A stretch of 64,000 bases of DNA, from NCBI GenBank assembly GCA_013396755.1, contig VWZF01003190.1:2719050-2783049 (forward strand), given 5' to 3'. Numbering within the stretch: the stretch's first letter is position 1; every line of letters starts with the position of its first letter. Shown one piece after another: positions 38,955 to 52,520 of this stretch. The DNA is from Sclerurus mexicanus. Lineage: Eukaryota; Chordata; Aves; Passeriformes; Furnariidae. Position numbers and translations under genes: made by a program. The notes beneath the pieces are model-generated. The model was given only the letters and a program-made list of their open reading frames with translations. It was not told where the DNA came from and ran no database searches.

Positions 38955-39042
38955 TATAGTTGATAGCACCTTGGGGCAGAGAGGCAGGCTAAGTGGCTGC
39001 TTGAGGTCCCTTCCACCTCAATGTTCTGTGATTCTGTGACAT
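38955..39042 (+). mobile_element. CR1 LINE 3' end (short fragment)
   Basis: GCTTGAGGTCCCTTCCACCT followed by AATGTTCTGTGATTCTGTGA is the signature CR1 3' end with its 8-bp terminal repeat units (variants of ATTCTGTG). The 3' end points to the plus strand. Less than 100 bases are recognisable. Confidence 0.85.
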
Positions 39043-42000
39043 TGTGATGCCACATAATGTAGATACCTATATAAAAGTTACCCAGTTATAAAAGTTTATT
39101 TGTACTATATTATGCCACTCCTGTTTCTTAAGGCTGGGGGATTCATGTGTATAATAAGTAGAAAAGAAAAGAGAATCATTCCTCTTTAATCATGGACATT
39201 TTTACCATTTTATTGGATTATGCATTTTAAGTTCCACCCTGAGACTGAGTGAAAGGAAGTGAAAGGAAAGCATAAAAGTAAAGCAACAAGACTTGCTAGT
39301 TTGTTAAATCAACCTTTCATATTTAGATGTGTTTTAAATGAAGTGTGCATCTCTTAAACCAGGACAAAATATTCTTACGACAAGTTTGTGAGGAGTAAAG
39401 ACTGGCGTTGCCTGAAAGGAGGTTGGAATTTTGGAACTGATAGCGGAGAGTTAATCTTAGTGTGAAGTCCCAATCATGAAGAGTCCTGCGGATCCATGAT
39501 TTCTAATAAATTCAGCGTGGTCTTAGGGAATGTGAGAGTTGCAATAGCAGTTACTACTTTACACAGTGGACTGTCTTGTGCCACAGCTTTGCCTTTTGTG
39601 CATTTGTAACTGTTGGTGAAAGAGCTAGAATTCAAAAGGTAGACTGCTTCAAGAAAATAACGTGTATTGAAGCACACTGCTTTTATTTCTTCCAGACAGC
39701 ATGGTATGTTTAGCACAGTTGCTAGCCTTTACCAATTGGTGATACAAATAACATGCTAATTCTCACTGTTCTGTGAAGTTCAAAATGTACATTTGTAGCC
39801 TCCCACTCTATGCCTTATCCTGTTGATGGAGTGAATGATACAGTTACCTTCAGGACTCTTCAAAACTATAGATGCCAACAGATGGCAACAACAATGTTCA
39901 TGCCAGTGCAGCAATACCTGGAATTTATTATGAACTTCCCAAGCTCAAAACGTTAAAACCCAAGGGAGGTGTTAATTAAACTGGAGTTGTAAAAGTGTAC
40001 TGTAAGATGGAAAAGCTGGCAGATAAGGAGGAGAAAACACAAAGTGTTACTCCTGAGATGCGTTGGTCTAGTAATGGAAAATTAGTTCTCAGTCAGACAA
40101 ATCAAGTACTTGACTGATCTCCCAGAAACCCAGATAAGTATCCTAACGGGGGCCCTTCAAACACATCTTGACGTACCACTTTTGTTAAATGTTAAAATGT
40201 TTCAGAATTTCTGCAGCAGGAACATCAGTTAGAAAACCTTGGAATGAATATGGCTGTGCAGTAGTGACCTGCAGTACATGTTGCAGGTACAATTAATATA
40301 ACTTAGTTGGTATAAGAGACACAATGTGGCTTCTTTATTGCAAGCTATTCTGAGCTCCCTGGAATTGACTGGACTTAAACCTCTTATTGAAAACAAAGCA
40401 GTAGTTTCACTGGTGGAACAGAATTGAAGTATCTTGAGTCTTGAACTGTGCTTCATGGCTAAGTCATCTTTCAAGCTTAGTAACAGTTTTTGTCCATGCA
40501 TATACCTGTCAGTGTTTGCTGTTCAGCTGAAGAGATCTAGTGTCTTGGGTTTAATATTACTGAGTTCTAACTTTAAAAAGTCGATATTATTATTTAATAT
40601 TTATGTCATTAAAATACATGTCTGATATTAAACATTAGCTCTTGAGAATGTTCTTTAAATACCATACAATAATAGACTGAAAGTGTTTATGTTTTTGCAA
40701 CTGACCCATTTTTAGAAATTTTTGCAACATTTGCAGATTCAGAATACAAACAGCTACTCTGTTTATAGAACACTCATTAAAAACGAAGGAATTTAGTATA
40801 GGAATAGTTCAGAGGTCAATGAAAGTCTGTGCAGCCTGGGATTAAAGCGTTACCTTTATTTGTCACTACTACATAAAATTTTCCCGCAGTAAAATTAAAA
40901 ACTGGTAATATGTAGGTGACATAAACTGTTTGTTACCTTCGATCTGTGTGCATGTTTAACTTTCTTATTCTGAGCAGACATATTAAAATAATAAGTGCTG
41001 ATAAGGTAAGCACAGAAGCAAATATCCACATTTAAAGAAAATAATGAGAAAATATTTTCTGTTGCCTTGAAAAATATTTAACACACATTTTGTAAAGTAC
41101 TTATTAATTTTCTGTGCCTCTTTTATGTTCTTAGCTGTTTGGTGTAGTTATTATTAGGTTATGTTTACCTGTCTGCTCTAGAAGTCTTGCATTTGTGAAA
41201 TTTTATAGATTAAAGGTTCTCTATTTAGAAATGTTGCATTAAAATATACTGGAAGTTTCTGAAAAGGTTGCCCTGTGTTTCTGTATCTATGGAGTCTTAA
41301 AATGTTGTTGTGTGTCTGAATCTAATTTTTACGCAAAATTACTAGTTTGAGCCTTTTTGTTCTAGTTTGTTCTTTTTGTTCTGAATGCTCATTTGTCATG
41401 GTTAGTCAAGTATTTAAGAATGTGTGAGCAATTTCAATGGATTTTGAAAGGGAGCTATTAACATGAGCCTTAAGGTTTACACTTGCTGAAGTGAAGTTCA
41501 AGTGCCAGATACAACGTTCTAGTTAAAATATCCCTGGACTTGATGTGAAGATACTTCAACTGAAGGAGTTGTTCCTGAAATCACAGCATGATGTGGAAAT
41601 AAATAGATGTATATATTGCCTGGTTGTTTCTTAGATAGTAAAACCTTTCATAACAAAATAATGTAAGCAAATACTTTTAGACTGACGTATGGCTTTTTTA
41701 CCTCAAGCAATTCTAATGTGTGCCTAAATTCAAGAACAAAACTGAGAGCTTTATTGGGTACCTCTGTTCAGTTGTGTCTTGAATATTGAGGAAGAGTGAA
41801 AATGTAGTTCTGACAGCTGAGATATTGACAACAATCAAGAAACGATTGCTCAGTTTCAGAGAGGTTGCATAGTCTGAACCAAATAATAAAATGTCAAGTG
41901 TAAAGACATTTTTGGTTTATTAGCATTATTTAACCCAGTTTTATGAACTGTTCCAAAGCTATCAAATTCAGTGCAAATAATTCCCACTGGCAGGTGGAGT

Positions 42001-44338
42001 TTGTGTCATGTACTTATTTATTGTAGAGATGCTTACTGCAAAAGCGTCAGCAAATCTCAGCAAGTGAACTGATGCTTTCATCTAGACCCCTTCCAAAGCA
42101 GTGTGTTGGCACCTTGAACTGTCTGGTTATTCTTGGTCTTGGACTTGAGTACCAAATTAAGATCTTCTAGAAAGCAAAAAGATTCCATTGAGTTATTCTA
42201 ATTCATTTGACTCTATCTTAAATAGCTTTATTCAGCTACTTTTGTTACATCTCTAGCAGGTGTAAGCTTAGTCTGTTCTAAAAATCAGATTTTGGCTAAA
42301 TCTTTTTACAAGAAGCACCAACAATTCAGTATGTAAGAAATTCAGACAGGCCTGTTATTTGATTATTCAGGAAAAACAGAAACATAAACCCCACAAATAT
42401 AACACAATAAGGTAGACTAAAAAAGAGCTTACAAAGCAATTTGTTAAAGACATAAGGCTAACATTATTTCAAATACATTAGGAATGCAAAGCCTGTTTTT
42501 ATGCAGCAAAATTTGCAGCTGATTGTAAGTTTTTCAGAATAAGAGAAATGAAAGCCAACTGCAAAGAAGCACCTCAGTGATCCTGACAAGTGAAATTCAC
42601 TGGAAATAAATGTGTATATAGCTATCAAAGGGTTAAAAAAAAAAGTAATTTTGTGCACATGAATGGACTTCACACTGACAATATCTGTTCAAGAACTTCA
42701 CTGAGATTATGTATTCACAGAGTATTCACTGTGAGCTATGAAAATCATAGCAGGGAAAAACCAGCAAATTTAGTATTAGATATTTTTAGAAAAAAGTAGA
42801 ATAAACTGGAGGGCATCATGCTTATAAGCAGCAACAGTGCTGCACCTGCATCTTGAACAGGTGAAGAGAAGAATTAGGAGGATAAATAAAGGATGATTAA
42901 ATAAATCTTTCGAACATGAAACAAGTAGAACTAGAAGTTTTTAGTCTGGGAAAAAGAAAGTTGAAGGAGCTATGACAAGTTTATTGAGTCATGAGTGGCA
43001 AGTAAATAAATTATGAGGGATTGCTCAGTGGCTCTTCTACTGCAAGTATGTTGGACATTATATGAAACTAGTAGGTGGTGTGTTAAACAAAAGGAATTAT
43101 TTTTTCATGTTTCATACAATAATGCCATGGACCTCTTTACCACAAACTGAGTTTATATTGATTCTAAAAGTAGTAAGTCTGGTTACCGATATTATCAGTA
43201 AGGGCTGTAAAGCTAATAATTCTGTCTCAGAGAGCCACTCAGACTCACTGGACACTAGAAAAGCATGCTTGGAAAAATCACTGTGTGTTTACCTTTTTTT
43301 GTATGCTCCCTTAAATGTCCATGACGGGCCACTGCTAGAGAGAGGGTACAGGACAAGTAAATGCTTGGGTCAACCAAGTATAGGCTTTTTTAGATGAAGC
43401 TTAGCAAATGTTTCAGTTAAAAATGCTGCCAAGATTCAAGGATGTTTCAATTTTCATGTGTCTTCAGAGAGGGAGGGCTGGTTTGTTTCTTGTTTGTTTT
43501 GATTTGACTTAATCTGAAATTAACATCTCCATTGAGATGGATGGCATAGGAATTCTAGATGTTTGTTGTTACATGAAAGTGTGTTCCTTTCATGGCTAAT
43601 TATATTTTAATTTACTCACTGCTCATAATCTCTTTTTCTGCATTTAATCATGTATCAACTACTGCCCTGTATTTACTTCCTGTACTTTCTTTCTATTACA
43701 TCTGAATGAGAGTTGTGCTGAAGAGTTCAGTGTTTATTGGCAGAAAGCTACACTGGACTACACATTTTTTAAGCAGACGAAAACAAATAGGTGTTTATGA
43801 AGGAGACAAGGGTGACTCTAAGTGAGGAAGAATGCGTGTACTGGAGAACAGGACTGGATGTCAAAATGTTGCTATATTCAAGAAGTTGTTTGAATAAAAT
43901 TGGCTCCAGTTTAACAGAAACAAGTATAAAAAAGTAGAAAAAAAATGTTAAACTGTACAAATCTCAGGTGTGGAGTTGTTGACTTGCTAAGAGTGCTGCA
44001 GAAGAGAATTTCATGTGATTTGATGGATTAGAAACTGCCCAAAATTAATGACATACAAGCAAAAAAGCAGAAAGAATATAATGATTATGTCCATGGACCA
44101 TAGTTTGGAAGACAGATTGGGAGGTTGTTGTTCTCTGTGTTAGTGGGGTGTGATCTGAGGAAAGAGGCCTAGAATTCGATGTTGTGATGTGAATATGAAG
44201 CAACAGAAAGAGTCTACAGAGCAGTGAGAATGGTCAGAATGTAGAAAACACGACTCACAAACTAAAATTAAAAGAACTGTGACTTTTATCACATACCCTC
44301 TTAAGTTTAATCACTTAACCATGTTATTTTTTGCCCAG

Positions 44339-44359
44339 GCATCTACAAAATGTAGATGC
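44339..44359. repeat. Perfect 9-bp inverted repeat
   Basis: GCATCTACA and TGTAGATGC are exact reverse complements around AAA. Confidence 0.9.
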
Positions 44360-44422
44360 ATCTGAGTTCCTGACTTTCTCTGTTAGCTTGCTTCATTTCT
44401 TATATTTGTAGCCTTTTCTCCT

Positions 44423-44458
44423 CTGGCATGTGACTGTGGTCTGGCATGTGACTGTGGC
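44423..44458 (+). repeat. Tandem 18-mer duplication
   Basis: CTGGCATGTGACTGTGGT is followed directly by a second copy with a single change at the last base. Confidence 0.95.
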
Positions 44459-44893
44459 ATGCTGCTGTCCTTTTACGTTTCTGTAAATCATTCAGCCTTG
44501 CTTATACTTTCAATATCGATGTTAAATTGCATGCTCTAATTGTATATTTTTCCTGATCTTTAGTAAATCAGTAAAAGATTAAAGTTGTTCTTTAAGCAAT
44601 GAGAGTGGAGACTATGGTCATTTAGTCAGAAATTGAGATTTTTCTCTGCCCCTCTTTCCACAGAACTCAATAGGGAAACCCATCCAAACCTATTAAAATT
44701 ATTTAGACTTTATTTATATGAAATTTTTCGTAAAATTTCTTTAGTAAGTTGCTATATATTTTTATATGATCTACTCCCTAGTTATTATGATTCTAGAAAT
44801 GCAGATTTTTCAAAATGAATTCTCTTTCCTCTTGAGCTCTTGTGAAATCTATTTTCTATAGACTGTTTATAAAAGAAAGTACTCTATTTTGAA

Positions 44894-44923
44894 ATACAAC
44901 TTAAAATGTATTTTAAGTTGTAT
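44894..44923. repeat. Near-palindrome, perfect 14-bp arms
   Basis: ATACAACTTAAAAT (44894-44907) and ATTTTAAGTTGTAT (44910-44923) are exact reverse complements separated by only GT. Confidence 0.95.
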
Positions 44924-47900
44924 AGTCCCTTTTCTTTGTTGCCTGTTGTTGCTTTGTTTTTGTTTGTGTTACATAGATCTGAAGTCATATTTCATGGCAG
45001 TGACACTCCTAGATTAATTGTGCATTGTTCAGAGCATATAACTTTGTCAGTTTTAATTTTTTTGCCTTTTTGTTTCACTGAAACATGCTTTGTGAACTTG
45101 TGAGGGGATGAGCAAAGGTTATCCTAGTTCATTTATCTAATGTAGCAGTCGAAGTACAGACTCTGCATCTTTTGACTACCTCCTTATATTAACAAATTAT
45201 TTATGCCTGCAATCTTCTGTTGACAGCCACCTCTGAACTCCCGCTCTCTTTTGAGAGAGATTGACCAGAATGAAACACACTGTTCCTCATCACTCTCAAC
45301 CATTATTTTACCAAAACACATTAAAATTGTACTGTCATTTTCTCTTGCTGCTTTTGCATACTAATAGTGTGCTTGCCTTTGTCCACTGCTGTGCATCAAA
45401 CTCAAGTTTACACTGAATTTTTTGAGTGCTTCACCAAGAATCCTAAGGATGGGACTTCCCAGGAAGTCTGAGGGATCTAGGTGTCCACCTCTAATTTGAA
45501 ATTCAAATTTTAAACAAATCAGTAACTGAAGCTCCTTAGAATCCTTTGAAACTCTCAGCCCGTATCTTTTTCTGAAGATATGCTCGGTACACAGTTCTGA
45601 ATTAAGTGGATGCTGAGGATTTCCTGTGCATTCCTACACTTTGTTTTCTGAGCTATTTTTTAATCCTCCTTGAATTTTTGCTTTTTACCCAGACACTAAT
45701 GGTGAAGCACTTTGTCAGAAGGTCAAGTAAACTATGTCAATCTGTTTTTCACCCTGTGCTTTCTAACTTGCATGGTCTATGTAATTTAAAAGCTGTGTAA
45801 AAATTTTGCTCAGCAAAATGGGATATGTGTTTGTTTGTATGGAAGGAGGGTATAATCTAGATAAATTTATTTTATTTTAGCGTATCATGTCTACCTTCCA
45901 TGTTCTTGGTTTTTTTCAGTGTAATTTCTCTCAATTTATATCAATTATTGTGACTTTTTTTTTAGTTTTGCTCATAGCTCTGAAATTGTTATCCTTCAGC
46001 ATGGGGACTGATATTGCTTGATAGTTTGTCAGCCCTGTAATTTAAAATCCCTCCAGACCACCTGGATATATTTCTAAATGTGCACATAGTTCAACATTTC
46101 CTTTATTGTTCAGCTGTAGCCATACAACTCAGCAATCTAGAAATCCATTTTATAGTTTCCTTCACTTTTTTATCACCCAGACATTCAGGGTGTTTGAATT
46201 TGCCATTGTAATATCACTGCAAGGTGAGAAACACCATTCTGAAGAGCACAGAGTGAGGAAAAGGGAAGAATGTTTCAAAACTTTCATAACTTTGCTACTA
46301 AGTAAATAATTCTATAAATTACTTCTGTGGCACTAAAATTAGACCAGCATAAATGCTTCTTACCATGGCAAAATTTCATCCTCAAGTCTTGTCTTCAAGA
46401 GGAAATTACTATGAGAAATTACTGTGAGAAAGCTGAGGTGTAACTGCTGAGCATTAACTCTACGTGTGAATAATGTCAGAGGTTGAGGTGGTTGCTCTAC
46501 CCAGAGAGGATGTAATCGCATTTAAAGTCAAAATCCATCTCACTTTTTTATGGCATCACTTTCCAAGGGATGTTTGATCCAGCCCCTACAAGAAAATGTG
46601 GAACTGGAACTCCATTCAATTTCCACTTCAATCAACTACAATACCAGCCTTACCACTTTTGCCTTCCCTTGTACTTGCACTGTAGTAGCATCTGTTTTCA
46701 TAAGGTTTGATATGTTGTAATAAATCTAATTTCTTCTGCACCTGAATATTTGATCTTGAACATGTTTCCAGTGCATACACATTTATCTATTTGCAATAAA
46801 CTTTTATAATCTGCATTTGTCAGCATCAGTTACATTGCTTGTGAACCCACGTAATTTAAATTCTTAAATCTGACTGCATTATTTTCTATTACTGTCTGTT
46901 CTTTATTTCTCTATGTACTATCCATGTGTGTGTGTATTTGCACAAACAATAAACCTAACTGTGGTCACTAAACTGATTAATAACATGGTTTGGCCTAACA
47001 GATACTTAATTTTTTGCTTTTCATAACTTCCACTGCTTTTTCCACTCCTTTCCTCTTTAACTACTAAGCTTCAGGGTGCTTTTAGTAGGAGTTGGTTACA
47101 TGTTATAATTTAAAGTATTTTCACATTCAATTTTTCTTGCATACTTGCATGCTCACACATACACAGCAGCTCCATGATGTCTTATGAAACAAGTTGGACT
47201 TGATTTATTTCTCCTGGTACTTTTATATTTGACTGAAATTTTATTTCTGAAACATTCCCAGACTGTGAATGACAGTTATATCACTTAAATTTTTTTAAAT
47301 GTCAGGGGAAGTAGCTTCATTTTATGATTTTTTTTATTTTTTTTTTTAACGTGTTGTGCTCTAATTTCATGTATCATTTTGGTAAACTTCATAGCACAGG
47401 AATCGAGACTCTTTTCACATTCAGTAATTGAACTCCTTATTTCTCACCCACTGACACATCAATATTGTTTGATCGTTACGTCTTTATTCTGATCTCAAAG
47501 ATTTGCTCTGAACTTTTTATTATCTATAAACTCAAAGTGACTTTTTCTTTTGACTATAATTCTTTTTAAGGTATCAGTAGGTGTGATAGCTTTCCAAATA
47601 CAGCCATGCCAGACTTTCCTCCTTGGACAAAATTGTTTCTAGAAGAAATTTAACCTGCTCTTAATGTTAATGTTCTTTTTCCTTGAAATATATTTAAATT
47701 GACAGATGCCATAAAGAAAAGTGAGACATGAGTGTGAAAATATTTTAGCTAAGAAATGTCAAGCTAGAAATCTAAGATGAAAATTCAGTATTAAAAATAT
47801 AAAATAATATATACAATTTATAGTTTCTAGAAGAAATACTGTCCTCCTTTGAGAGGAAAAGCTATTACCAATGCTTTAAAACAGAGCCGGCATCAATAAC

Positions 47901-50900
47901 CGGTAGCTTACACCACCTACTTGCACTGCCTTTTTTAGTATGCTATAAACAGAAATAACTAGTCCATATTTTATAGTTACAAATTAAATTTAAAATCCAG
48001 ATTTATTTTCCTTTGTGAGCACATAGTTAAGGTAAGAGGAGTAAGAGGACTGAACACTCATAATCAGAATGCAGGAAAAATCTTTTACTGCCACAAAATA
48101 AAACATGATGTTGCTTTAAATAGAAGTATACATTTTTCACAAGCTGGACTCCGGGGAAATAGGTTATGACGATGCTTTGCAAACCACTATAAGTATGAAT
48201 GGCCAAACAATAAGGTACTAAAGGATGGATAGGTTGTGTAAGTAATTTGGAGATTCCAGCAGAGATCCTCTTTCCCTAACTTTCCAAACTAAACTACTTT
48301 GTGTTTGTGAGTTTTTTTAAAATATGAAATGGTACAAGGTTTGGACACAACATCAGCTGCAAAGAGGGAGGATGCAAATGTCAGCTGTAGAATTGTTACA
48401 TATACTGGCATATGTTTTTTCCATCTTACTGAGTTGGAAAATTGTATCAGTGCCTGAAAAGAGGCAATCTTCAGTGGAAATCTCAGCCACCCTAAAATAC
48501 AAAAAAAACCCTCAAATGCTCAACATCTTTAAAGATTGCACCACCATTTATGCAGGGAATTAAGATTCTCTAGTCTTACATTCAGCACTGTCCAACTCCA
48601 TCTCCCTTTTATTAAAGGGGTAAACTCCTGTTCACTGTGAATCTCAGCAGCAGAATATCTTTCTGGTTTTATGTGCTTTTAGTCAGTCTGATTTGTAAGT
48701 GTTGGTTTGGTGCTCCACTTTCTGGTTTTTTTCTATGAATCCCACTGGACTTGCAAATTAACTGGTATTCAGACATTGACATTCATTCTTCACAAGGTTT
48801 AAAGTAACTGCTAAGACACGGATGAGGGATGATGCAGAAAACCTGCTGAAAATACTTCTGTTAACACTCTGGAACAACTCAGAATGTATTGGAGAGGACG
48901 GAAATGTGGTCAGAAGTAAAATCTACAGTGAGATAATTATTTTTTTTAAAATTGCACCATCCATAGGGACTGCTAAGTGTGTTTATGAGGCAAGAGAAAC
49001 AAAGATCAGGATGTACAAAATGTGTGTTTTATGTTTAAAACCACTACATACAACCACCTACATCCTTGCTTTATATAACAGTGCTTTTCTGGTAATGGAG
49101 AATAGGTAAAAGAGAAATGAGGACTGATCAACTTTTGTTTTTTCACGTTTTCTGAGAAAATGAATGGTCTAGAACGGTATGGAATGTTGTGGGTCATAAG
49201 CTACATCGTAAGAAAATTAATTGTGACTAGACAATGGCAATGAGAGATCACACATTTGATCATCTCCTACAGAAAAAGTGAAGTTCTTTTGCAAATCTGG
49301 AACTGAAATAAAATTTTGAGCTTTGAGAGGAGGGCTCTCTTTAATTTGGATGGGAAGGAGATTGAGAGGGAAGGGGAGATGCAAGGTAGTGGAGGTACCT
49401 TTCTCCTCTATGCTATGTTTAAAGTACTGGTCCTTGGGGAAATGCCCAGTTGTTTCTTACACTGTAAGACCAGTCTGCTGTCAGATTCATCTGTTTGAGT
49501 AGCTGAAATCAGGGGATTTAGAATCAATTAAAGTGCTTGTGCTGCACAGCCTACACACTCTTAAGGGAATTACTTTGAACATTCTAACACTTTATTGCAC
49601 TAATAATTCGCAGTTAATTATGAGAATATATGAGAGTCCTTCCTTACCTCTCCCTATTTATCCTCTCCTATGGGTTTCTAGCACCTTAGCAAATACCTGA
49701 ATACTCATAAGACCATTGAGATCTAAGGAGAAGAATATGAAAAAGTCATTATGAGTTATCTAGGTACAACAGATGTTTTCCAAATTGATACTATAATTTA
49801 AAACAAAAAATTACTAATTATAAATTTTATTATTATAGACAGCAAACACAATATTTGAATCTGGGAGGTAGTCTTACCATTCTCTTATTTAATCTTTGAC
49901 CACATCTATTGTGGATCTTTCTAGTCGGTTTCTAATGTGACAAATCCTCACCATTTGTCACGAGTAGCATATATTTCAAGTGTAAAAGTCCAGATCCTGA
50001 ATGTAGGTGATGGCTCCTAAATATGATTTTACCTTAAAGACTTGGGTGAAAATTGACAGAGCTTAAAGGTGCCAAAGAATTGCTGTAGGCGCTCTTAGCT
50101 TTCAAAGAGCCTTTCAGCTGAGCCTTGCTGATTCTCAGCAAAGAGCCTTGCTGATTTGAAGTGAAGCAGCATTAAAGGAAAAGTGTGGAAGGCTTGTTGG
50201 GTGTAACGTAGCACTGAGCTATGGGGCAGAAGTGATGCTCTATGGCAGGTAGCATGTTCTGCTTGAATTAACTGTGCTATTTGATGAAGTGGTTGAACAA
50301 CAGAAAGTGTTTTTGTGGGAAGACTTAAACTTGCAGATGCAGAGGTTGTTTTTTGCACAGGGAAGTTGTCATAATAACTGTTGGGACTGGGGGAAAGAGG
50401 AGAGGGAGTTCTGGTGATTTCCACTGAAGTGTTTTGACATATGTACATATATTCGTGGTTGGAGTACTGACATGCCTACAGGTTCATGCCTACATCAAAG
50501 TTTGAAAAATTTGGACTGCATAGAAGCTTTTCTGAGTTCTGTCTTTCCTAACTAAGTGAAAAAAGCAGTCAGTTAGGACCCTGCTAAAACTCAGAAGTCC
50601 TGGAGGGAAGTGTAAGACGTGTTTGGTATCTGTTCTCAGACTCTTTGTAGTGGTGACTATTCTTTTACTGTATTTTAACGTGCTACTTTGGCAGGGCGAA
50701 CAGGTTTGATAAGGAGCAAAGATCTGATTGCTGCTTTTCCATATTAGCCAGAAAATAATCTGCCTCTCCTTACGCCATGTTTTCAGACTTTGACTTTCTG
50801 TTTTGACCTGAGAAGGTGTGTGAAAGACACACCAGTTTTGCACACCAGGCTGCTTTGTGTTTTGTACTCCAGTTATTAGGCATTTTCAAATGTTTCCTCA

Positions 50901-51949
50901 ATTGCTTTCATTCCTATGTCTCTCCAGCTATCTGTTGGGTTGAACATGCACGTAGCTTGACAGTGGATATGTGTTGAAGGCATTAATTGAGTTTCTAGTC
51001 AAGAAAAATGTTATCTATTTGTTTCTTCTCTAATATGTTTGCCTGTTCTCTATTACAGTATATTTACCTTCTTTGTTAGCAAGGATTTGTTTACCAGCAT
51101 AAGAGTTTTGCCTTTCTAGTACAATCTTTATTAATCAATGTTAAGAATTGCCAGGCTGTAGCTTTCTGTGGTTTCTGACTTCAAGCTGTGCTTGTTTGTT
51201 TAGTTTGAGGAGAGACTATGGGGCCCTTTTTGTATAATTTTTGGTTCTTTGATGCCCAAAGTCTCTCAGTGTACCTAAACTTGGTGTGGACTGAGTACGT
51301 TTCTTAGCTTTGCAAATCCTATTATTGTATCAAACATTCATACAGACACCCTTTGTCTATGATTCTTATCTTGATCTTGCTCTTATCAGAGCCTATGCCA
51401 GTACCCAAAATGTCAAAATTAAATTTTCAGCTTTAAGTCAATTGTTTAAATTACTTATGTGTTCAGCTTCTTTATATTCCCTCACATCCTTTGTTCTCTA
51501 TTCACTCATTGAAAACAAAAATCACTCCTGAGCTGTTATTTTTTCTGAAATTTTGTTCAGTCATCCTTAACAAGGCCAAAACATTTCAGCTCTAATGAGC
51601 CTTTCAGCTGCTTTGTTTTATTGTGGATAAATTCTCAGCTCACTTTACACCTGTGTCTTACAGTATATTCCTGAGCCGAGAAGTTGGCTTCTTCTCTTAG
51701 TGCTGGAATTCGATAGTAGAGGGTCTCCAATCTGCTGATTGTTGGATAGCAGGACTTATTACCGAGGTAGGATCAGTTTATTTCATGCCTTGTGTAATGT
51801 GGATATACAGCAGTTATGTAGGACCCAGTGCAGCAATTCTTATCAGTCAGCATCATATAACTACTTCCCAGAGACTAATGCCACAGCCCCAGAAAAGTTA
51901 TTCAAAAATATATAAACAGAGGGTAGGATATTGACCTTGGCCCATCAGA

Positions 51950-52140
51950 CTTGTCTGAAGTGCCTGGCTGTTGGACAGCATTCAGAGTGGGGATTAGGGA
52001 GCCTCCTTGCCCTCAAGACTTTTGCTGCATCTCTCCCTGGCCAGTTCCTCACATGTCACTCCTGGATGTCTTGGGCAGCTCCCCATGCAGCTGCCACTGT
52101 CTGGTGAGCTCTGCCTGGAGTGCTCTCCCCCTGCATTAGG
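51950..52140. other. Isolated GC-richer patch of unknown nature
   Basis: About 190 bases of clearly higher GC than the surroundings, without recognisable repeat or coding homology. It could be an old repeat fragment, a regulatory element or a non-coding exon. Confidence 0.3.
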
Positions 52141-52280
52141 GCAGTGCTGAAAACCTAAGATATAATACTGACAAGTTCTGCCCAGAAAAATTCTCCTGTG
52201 AGATAATCTTATGCCTTTTTGGAGTCCTCAAAGTTGTAATGCTTTAGAATCCCCACCAGTTCAGATTAACAGGGGTTTAC

Positions 52281-52520
52281 GGTTTTCTTGGTTTTGTTTT
52301 GGTTGGTTGGTTTTGGCAGGAGTGGGGTTTGGTGGGATTTTTTGGTTGTGTTTTATTTTTGGTGGGGTGTGTGTGTGGTCTTTTGTTTGTTTTGTTTGGG
52401 TGGGGATTTTTTTGTTTTCGGAGTGGGATTTTGTTGGGTTTTTTTGTGTTTGTTGTTGTTGTTGTTGTTGTTGTTTGGTTTGTTTGGTTTTGGTTTGTTT
52501 GGTTTTTTTTGTTTGTTTTT
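52281..52520 (+). repeat. 240-bp strand-asymmetric G/T tract with (GTT)n core
   Basis: By direct count the plus strand has only 4 C and 7 A in 240 bases; the rest is G and T. Units include GGTTTT, TTTGG, GTGTGTGTGG and about eight GTT repeats (52450-52474). Three overlapping open frames of 96-117 codons (Phe/Val/Gly/Trp-rich) are produced by the tract and are not genes. Confidence 0.95.

Noticed and set aside
41136..41215. Possible exon after TTTTATGTTCTTAG
   Set aside because: Open in one frame, but the donor (AAG|GTTCTC) is poor; shows how easily chance exons arise here.
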